Origin: Ophiobolus disseminans
Lineage: Eukaryota > Ascomycota > Dothideomycetes > Pleosporales > Phaeosphaeriaceae
Assembly: GCA_010093685.1 (NCBI GenBank)
Contig: MU006226.1
Span: 322,964-386,963, forward strand
DNA: 64,000 bases
Reading direction: 5' to 3'
The notes under the pieces are model-generated. The model worked only from the letters and a program-made list of their open reading frames with translations, was not told the DNA's origin and did no database searches. Each line of letters starts with the position of its first letter. Within the stretch, counting starts at the first letter, position 1. Both the position numbers and the translations under genes were made by a program. Positions 59,486 to 64,000 of this stretch are shown here, in pieces.

Positions 59486-60094
59486 ATGGGAGAACGCAAG
59501 ACCAAAACATCCTCAAAGACCACCAAGTCCACTCGGTCCAGGATGTCGTCCACTACCTCAACCCATCGCGTATCGTCCGATGGCAACGCAAAACTTGTAC
59601 GATGCCCCGATGACATCCTCAATCGATTACGAAGACTCAATGAAGCCGAGGTGATCACGCTGTTCACACCCTTCGTACCGCACTCTCCTTCGAGCACCCT
59701 AGCAAGAGATATGGATCCCTTCGAGGCACTAGGGCGCGCACTGCCACGACAAGTGCGGCACGTACCGTACCGAATGGACAGCGGCATGACTGAGCTTCAT
59801 GCCGACTTTCTACCCGCAAGTGGAGCAGCAGTCATTGTTGTTTGCATAACGGACAACGTCATCAGCAGCAGCCCACGAGCTTTCGAACAGCAAGTCAACT
59901 TTGCCAGAGATGTTTGGAGGAAAATTGCCGAACTCAAATCGGTGGCAGGCGTCCCTGCTATCATGCTTCTTGTCAGCAGTGACGCAGCGGGACGGGCCTA
60001 TGCGGAGGCTATGCAAGAGTTCCCAGCGCTGGTCATGATCGATGACTATACGACTACGGCTTTGGTGAATGCAGTCCGTGTTCTGTTTGGGTAG
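59486..60094 (+). CDS. Hypothetical protein, 202 residues, Rossmann-like C-terminal part
   Basis: Intronless ORF. The Lys/Ser/Thr-rich N-terminus (about 1-35) looks disordered. The rest alternates hydrophobic strands and helices (GAAVIVVCITDNVI, AGVPAIMLLVSSDAAGRAYA, PALVMIDDYTTTALVNAVRVLF), suggesting a small alpha/beta fold. I do not recognise the family and see no catalytic motif. Good amino-acid composition, and the long uninterrupted frame supports a real gene. It is isolated, with 1.7 kb of gene-free DNA before it. Confidence 0.65.
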   Translation: MGERKTKTSSKTTKSTRSRMSSTTSTHRVSSDGNAKLVRCPDDILNRLRRLNEAEVITLFTPFVPHSPSSTLARDMDPFEALGRALPRQVRHVPYRMDSGMTELHADFLPASGAAVIVVCITDNVISSSPRAFEQQVNFARDVWRKIAELKSVAGVPAIMLLVSSDAAGRAYAEAMQEFPALVMIDDYTTTALVNAVRVLFG

Positions 60095-60932
60095 CCGGCG
60101 TTATCGAATGATGGCCTATGGTCATCGAGAATGACGCCGCCTGCGCCTTGGAGGCGGGTTCGCTACAGTTGGATTTCCTTCACATCCATGTATGGCGCTT
60201 CGATTGGCAGTCTGGTATTTCATCGACGACATTCATGTACAACACGTATACACTTTGAGGCAGGGGTTTCTCATATCATCTTCCCTCCTTATCTGTCGTC
60301 GTCATCTTCTTCGTTTCAGTCCAGCATATATCTGGGATGTCAAGGACCAGGGTGGCATTTCCAATACCACCCCCCTACTTCTAGAAGGCGCTTCCCTGCA
60401 TTCTGCCGGGTCGGCTGTGCGGAGGATTGGCCTTCCTTGTTTAGTTTCAGGCAGCAGTTTCGATATTAGAACCGCGTTACTGGTACCGTGGATATGTTTC
60501 GCGTGCCTACTCTATCCTGTTGTTTCGTGTGGATGACTTAGGTGTTGGGATATAGTGGGCCTGGGGGCGGGAGTTGCATGAGATGACACTCACGTGAGAT
60601 GGTTTGTGGGTGTTTCAGAATCCAACTGAGACTTTCTAGTGTTACTGGCAGATGGGATGGAGACCATGAGTGGTATTAACATTAGGTGTTGTACTCTATA
60701 CACATATCCGTAACTGCGGAGCGACATTTGATATCGTCAGCCCCAACCGTGAAACGCCCATCCCATGCAAATATTACAAGCGCTCAATGTCATCATCTAG
60801 GAACGGCCCGCATGCGGCGGATAGACACGCTATCTGCAACGAGCAAACAGCCTCGCTCTGCCTCAAGCCCTCACCATCCCCGTCCTCGCGCCGCAGCTCC
60901 ACATCTAGTATCCATCCCTCCTTCCCAACCCA
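60095..60932. other. Intergenic 0.84 kb
   Basis: Convergent 3' region between the gene at 59486 and the gene at 60933. Two overlapping plus-strand ORFs (60131-60536) are unconvincing. Confidence 0.35.
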
Positions 60933-61460
60933 TCACGGCTCCATAAACCCCCTCCCCTGCCCCGCCAGCCCGCCACCTAATCTCTCCTTCGCAAAGTACG
61001 CCGGATTCGCATCCATAAACTGCTGCCCTGCTTTCTGCGCGCTAGCCGCCAGCGTCTCTTCGTTGCCCGAGAAATAGTAAAACAGGCGGTTCGCGATGAT
61101 GGTTAGGTGGTCGGGCAGGTACAGCGACGCGGCGATGATGAGGAGCGAGAGGAGGAGGAAGAGGACTGAGTCTGTTGGGGAAGGTTAGCGAGCCGTCGTG
61201 ATTGTAATGTCGCTGGAGATTGGAGGGCGGAGGGGGAAGGGTGGTGTGCAATGGTATGGGATGGGATTGGGGTATAAAGACGCACTAAATATAAACTTCT
61301 CCGTCGACGTCAACATGTACAAGCTAAACGTGACTTCGTACTGATAGCGCTTGCGCTGGAACCAGCGCAGGAGCGCGGATGGGTAGAGCATTGCGGCGAG
61401 GAGGAGCGCGGAGGCGGATGTGAGGAGGAGGATGGTGGCGAGGGATGTGGAGTCGGGCAT
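60933..61460 (-). CDS. Serine palmitoyltransferase small-subunit-like membrane protein, 137 residues
   Basis: Exons 61286-61460 and 60933-61171 join in phase (GTGCGT donor, CAACAG acceptor). The core YQYEVTFSLYML, EKFIFNSVL, then SLYLPDHLTIIANRLFYYF follows the pattern of ssSPT proteins, which bind the LCB1/LCB2 heterodimer in the ER membrane and stimulate sphingoid-base synthesis. The ssSPT consensus has YQYxxxxxLYMLxxxExxxFN, a second helix and a Y/F-x-P-x-H end. Compared with the animal proteins (about 70 residues) this one has an extra N-terminal hydrophobic helix (ATILLLTSASALLLAAMLYP) and a 50-residue C-terminal tail. Identification is by motif pattern, not by search. Confidence 0.7.
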
Positions 61461-61778
61461 GTGCGGGGTGCGAGTGGGTGTGTGTGTGTTTGCGCAGCGT
61501 GTGAGGAAGTGGAGGTGTGGCGCAATGCGTGGTGGTGGGTGTGAATGGGGGTGTTTAGGGAGGCGGATGGTATCTGGCGGCTGTCACTTTTTGGTGGACT
61601 GGACAGGGATGCACGCGTCGGGGTTCCGCGTTGCGCCGAGGCGTGAGGTGGGCACGTCATTTTTTAGATGGACTATTCACCAACCCTTCGAGAAGATTGG
61701 TGATTGCGGTCGACGTGCGAATCAATGCTACCATAATGTCTCCAATTCTCTACTTCCCGCCTTAACAAACCCACCACA
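61461..61778. other. Divergent promoter between the ssSPT-like and release-factor genes
   Basis: 318 bp with G-rich stretches (GGTGGGTGTG and similar); nothing specific recognised. Confidence 0.35.
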
Positions 61779-62330
61779 ATGTCCATCCTCCCACGCCTCC
61801 GCCTTCTACCCTCCCATGCGTCCACTCCATTCAACATCCTCCGCGCCTTCACCACCACCCCTCCCCTCCCAGCCAAATCCCTCCCGCCCCGCCCAACCCT
61901 ACACGACGCCGACCTCATCGAGAAATTCCTCCACGGCTCCGGCCCCGGCGGCCAAAAAATCAACAAAACCTCGTCCGCCGTACAGCTTAAGCACATCCCA
62001 ACAGGCATCGTCGTCAAGTACCAGGACACGCGCTCGCGCACCGTGAACCGCAAGATGGCGCGCAAGATTTTGCAGGAGAAGATTGAGGAGATGGAACTAG
62101 GGGAGGGGGCCAGGACGAGGATTAAGCAGAGGGAGGTTAGTGGGAAGAAGAGGAGTGCCGAGAAGAAGAGGAGGAGGAAGTATAGGAAGTTGGGGGAGGT
62201 GGAGGGAGAGCGAGAGCGAGAGGAGGGTATTGAGTATGGTGGGGGAGAGTTGGATGGGATAAATGAGGTTGAGGGTGCGAAGGAGGTGGAAAGTGTGGGA
62301 GATGGGGCAAAGAAGGAAGGAGAAAAGTAG
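61779..62330 (+). CDS. Mitochondrial class I release-factor-like protein (MTRFR / C12orf65 / Rso55 type)
   Basis: GGQ-domain peptidyl-tRNA hydrolase lacking codon-recognition domains; family members rescue stalled mitochondrial ribosomes. Intronless, 183 residues. The first 35 residues are Arg/Ser/Thr-rich and free of acidic residues, as in mitochondrial presequences. The GGQ motif is in HGSGPGGQKINKTSSAVQLK (GGQ 57-59). It is followed by TGIVVKYQDTRSRTVNRKMA and a basic helix (KKRSAEKKRRRKYRKLG) that in this family binds the ribosome's mRNA or exit region. The last 45 residues are Glu/Gly-rich and unusual for the family, and may be disordered. Confidence 0.9.
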   Translation: MSILPRLRLLPSHASTPFNILRAFTTTPPLPAKSLPPRPTLHDADLIEKFLHGSGPGGQKINKTSSAVQLKHIPTGIVVKYQDTRSRTVNRKMARKILQEKIEEMELGEGARTRIKQREVSGKKRSAEKKRRRKYRKLGEVEGEREREEGIEYGGGELDGINEVEGAKEVESVGDGAKKEGEK

Positions 62331-64000
62331 ATGGACGATGGAGGATACGATACACTCGAAGCAGTATTAGGCCTGTGCAAGTAGGATTGTCACGCATCGG
62401 GCACTGGCAGTAATACATAATGGGGGCGAAGCTTGCTCGACTTGATGTCAGAGCGTGCAGCTTCATGGCTACACACACGTAGCTTCATCGGCCACGACAC
62501 CACAGATGAAGCAAGCGCGAGAGTCGTCACAGCACGGGGCGACGAGCTTGCAGGTCCATCAGCTGCGGCACACTACACATAGAAGCGCGACGAGAAGCGG
62601 GCTCCAAGCATGACACTTGAGCATGTAGCAAGACCGAGCGTAGACATGCAGAACTGGACAAGTATTACCTAAACATTGAACCAAGCTTCATTTTCTGCAG
62701 ATCCAAAGCTAAGAAAGGTGCGCAAACATCATCTCAAGCCCAAGCGCACGCACCATGGCCCTTCTCGTCCATCCATCAACACGCCCCTCCCACACCTCGT
62801 ATCCTTGTCCTCATTCACCTTCCCCTTCTTCCTTAACCCACCGCCCCACAGCAGCAGTATCGATGAAAACACCAGCGCCGAGCCAGTCAAGAACGATTGT
62901 CCCGCCCAAGTTTCCGAAGAACGTGAAGGTATGCATGATTTCGTGGAGGAGGGGGAGGGCTTATATAGGGAGTGGAGTGCCCTAGGAGTTTGGAGAGGTC
63001 AAGGGAGAGGGGGCTGAGAGGGGCGTGCGGGAAGGGCGGTGAGGGAATAGAAGGGGAGGCTAAGGTGAGAGGAAAGAGCGTTGAGGGCGGCGGTGGTTAG
63101 TTGGGAGTTTGGTGAGTGTGAGTGCTGATGGATTTGGATCGTCGCTTTGACATTCACATGGCCAGGTTTCAAGGCCGACGACATTATAGTGTTGTCTCAC
63201 TTACTTCGCCTCAGCGGAAGCTGAACGAAAGATTTAAGCAGATCCAAGAGATTGTGGTGAGGCTGAGGAACAGCTATCTTGCTTCGCTAGTTAAGCTGTG
63301 CAAGCAAAAAGAAGAAAACAAGCGCCAAAGAAATCGCCCCACCACGCGCCAAAAAGTGCAAAAAGAATAGTCCCCGCTCCTAGAACTTTAGGGACTGCTG
63401 AAAAACCGGCGAATTGGTTTTTTCACAGGCTCAAATTTATGCCCTCGCCAATGGGGGGAACTGATGGCAGACTTCGCGAGGCGCAGGGAATCCAACCCGA
63501 CCTCTCACACAGGATTTGCACCTGGAGGATTTTCTGAAAGAATTAAGAATCGAATATAATATATACGGGATATGAAAGCGTGCGTCGCGGGGTGAGGGAA
63601 GATGGGTGTTGTGGTGCTGAGCCCGTTTGTGGCGTTGCAGTGAGGTGAGTGAAAGGTAAACAAAAACAACGCGAAGTCACGGAGCACGTGGAATCAGCTA
63701 GTAGCCTTGGGACGAGAATAGAACTTTGCGGGGGCTGGTCGTCGGAGTTTAATCTACGGCGCACTGATGTCAGCTCGTCGAACCGGAGTTGTAGGCTTAT
63801 GCACCGGTTTGAGAAACCAATCTACTTAATTCATGGACCTGAGTGAATCCTTCGCTAGTCAGTACTGGAGGTACTGTGCACGATTTGATAGCCTGCAATT
63901 GTTCTACGAGGTGTATCTTTGGTTTTGAACATAATCCTGGAAGCGGCTCAAAGTCCGTGCAACCAGGCTCCGACGACCGCTTCTGATTCCAGCCTCTTTT
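62331..64000. other. Right-end intergenic region
   Basis: 1.67 kb with no confident gene. An 81-codon basic ORF (63122-63370, plus) and a 41-codon minus-strand ORF (62811-62936) are noted elsewhere but not called. No RNA gene is recognised. Confidence 0.4.

Noticed and set aside
63122..63370. 81-codon basic plus-strand ORF
   Set aside because: Lys/Arg-rich low-complexity end and no family; could be real, but the sequence alone does not support calling it.
63400..63540. Possible tRNA on the minus strand (segment resembling a T-arm, GGTGCAAATCC)
   Set aside because: The T-loop has a mismatch at the invariant position, the T-stem does not close fully, and I could not fold a 7-bp acceptor stem or place an anticodon arm.

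Overview
The window is nuclear DNA of a filamentous ascomycete (Pezizomycotina). The evidence is intron-bearing genes with short GT-AG introns of about 44-98 nt, one gene every 2-3 kb on both strands, no operons, and typical ascomycete proteins (a HET-domain protein, a large-subunit-type NUO78, a VTC polyphosphate polymerase, a CBM18-bearing flavo-oxidase). The overall flavour suggests Dothideomycetes, perhaps Pleosporales, but that is an inference without a database search. I resolve 22 protein-coding genes and one decayed gene. Exon joins were worked out by hand from splice sites and reading phase.

Left third (1-24.4 kb) is mostly core metabolism. GLT1 glutamate synthase is on the minus strand and its 3' end lies off the left edge. 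It is followed by a 3.2-kb gene-poor stretch, the H2A.Z chaperone CHZ1 with a 10-nt exon, and the bifunctional purine enzyme ADE16/17 with a minisatellite filling its first intron. Next come a Nudix hydrolase, a 1002-residue HET-domain protein, the delta-12 oleate desaturase FAD2, the complex I 75/78-kDa subunit and an NHA1-type Na+/H+ antiporter.

Middle third (24.4-45 kb) is more accessory. It holds an unrecognised coiled-coil protein whose frame continues for another 210 codons beyond an in-frame TAG. It also holds an LtrA-domain membrane protein, the ER membrane complex subunit EMC7, and a protein joining a STAND-receptor-like N-terminal helical region directly to leucine-rich repeats with no nucleotide-binding domain between. 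A decayed minus-strand gene, a secreted flavo-oxidase with two chitin-binding modules (AA7-like) and a secreted S41-family peptidase follow.

Right third (45-64 kb) carries VTC4 (polyphosphate synthesis, with a CACGTG box upstream), a MYND-finger protein, a large multi-pass membrane protein of unknown role, an MFS transporter, the kinetochore protein CENP-I/Mis6, a small unknown protein, a serine palmitoyltransferase small-subunit-like membrane protein and a mitochondrial GGQ release factor of the MTRFR type.

The genes do not form one pathway. The most interesting accessory material is the HET protein, the NLR-like LRR protein, the TAG-interrupted SUMO-motif protein and the chitin-binding oxidase. 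The first two belong to classes used in non-self recognition and the last would act on chitin outside the cell. No transposon, CRISPR array or convincing tRNA/rRNA gene was found.
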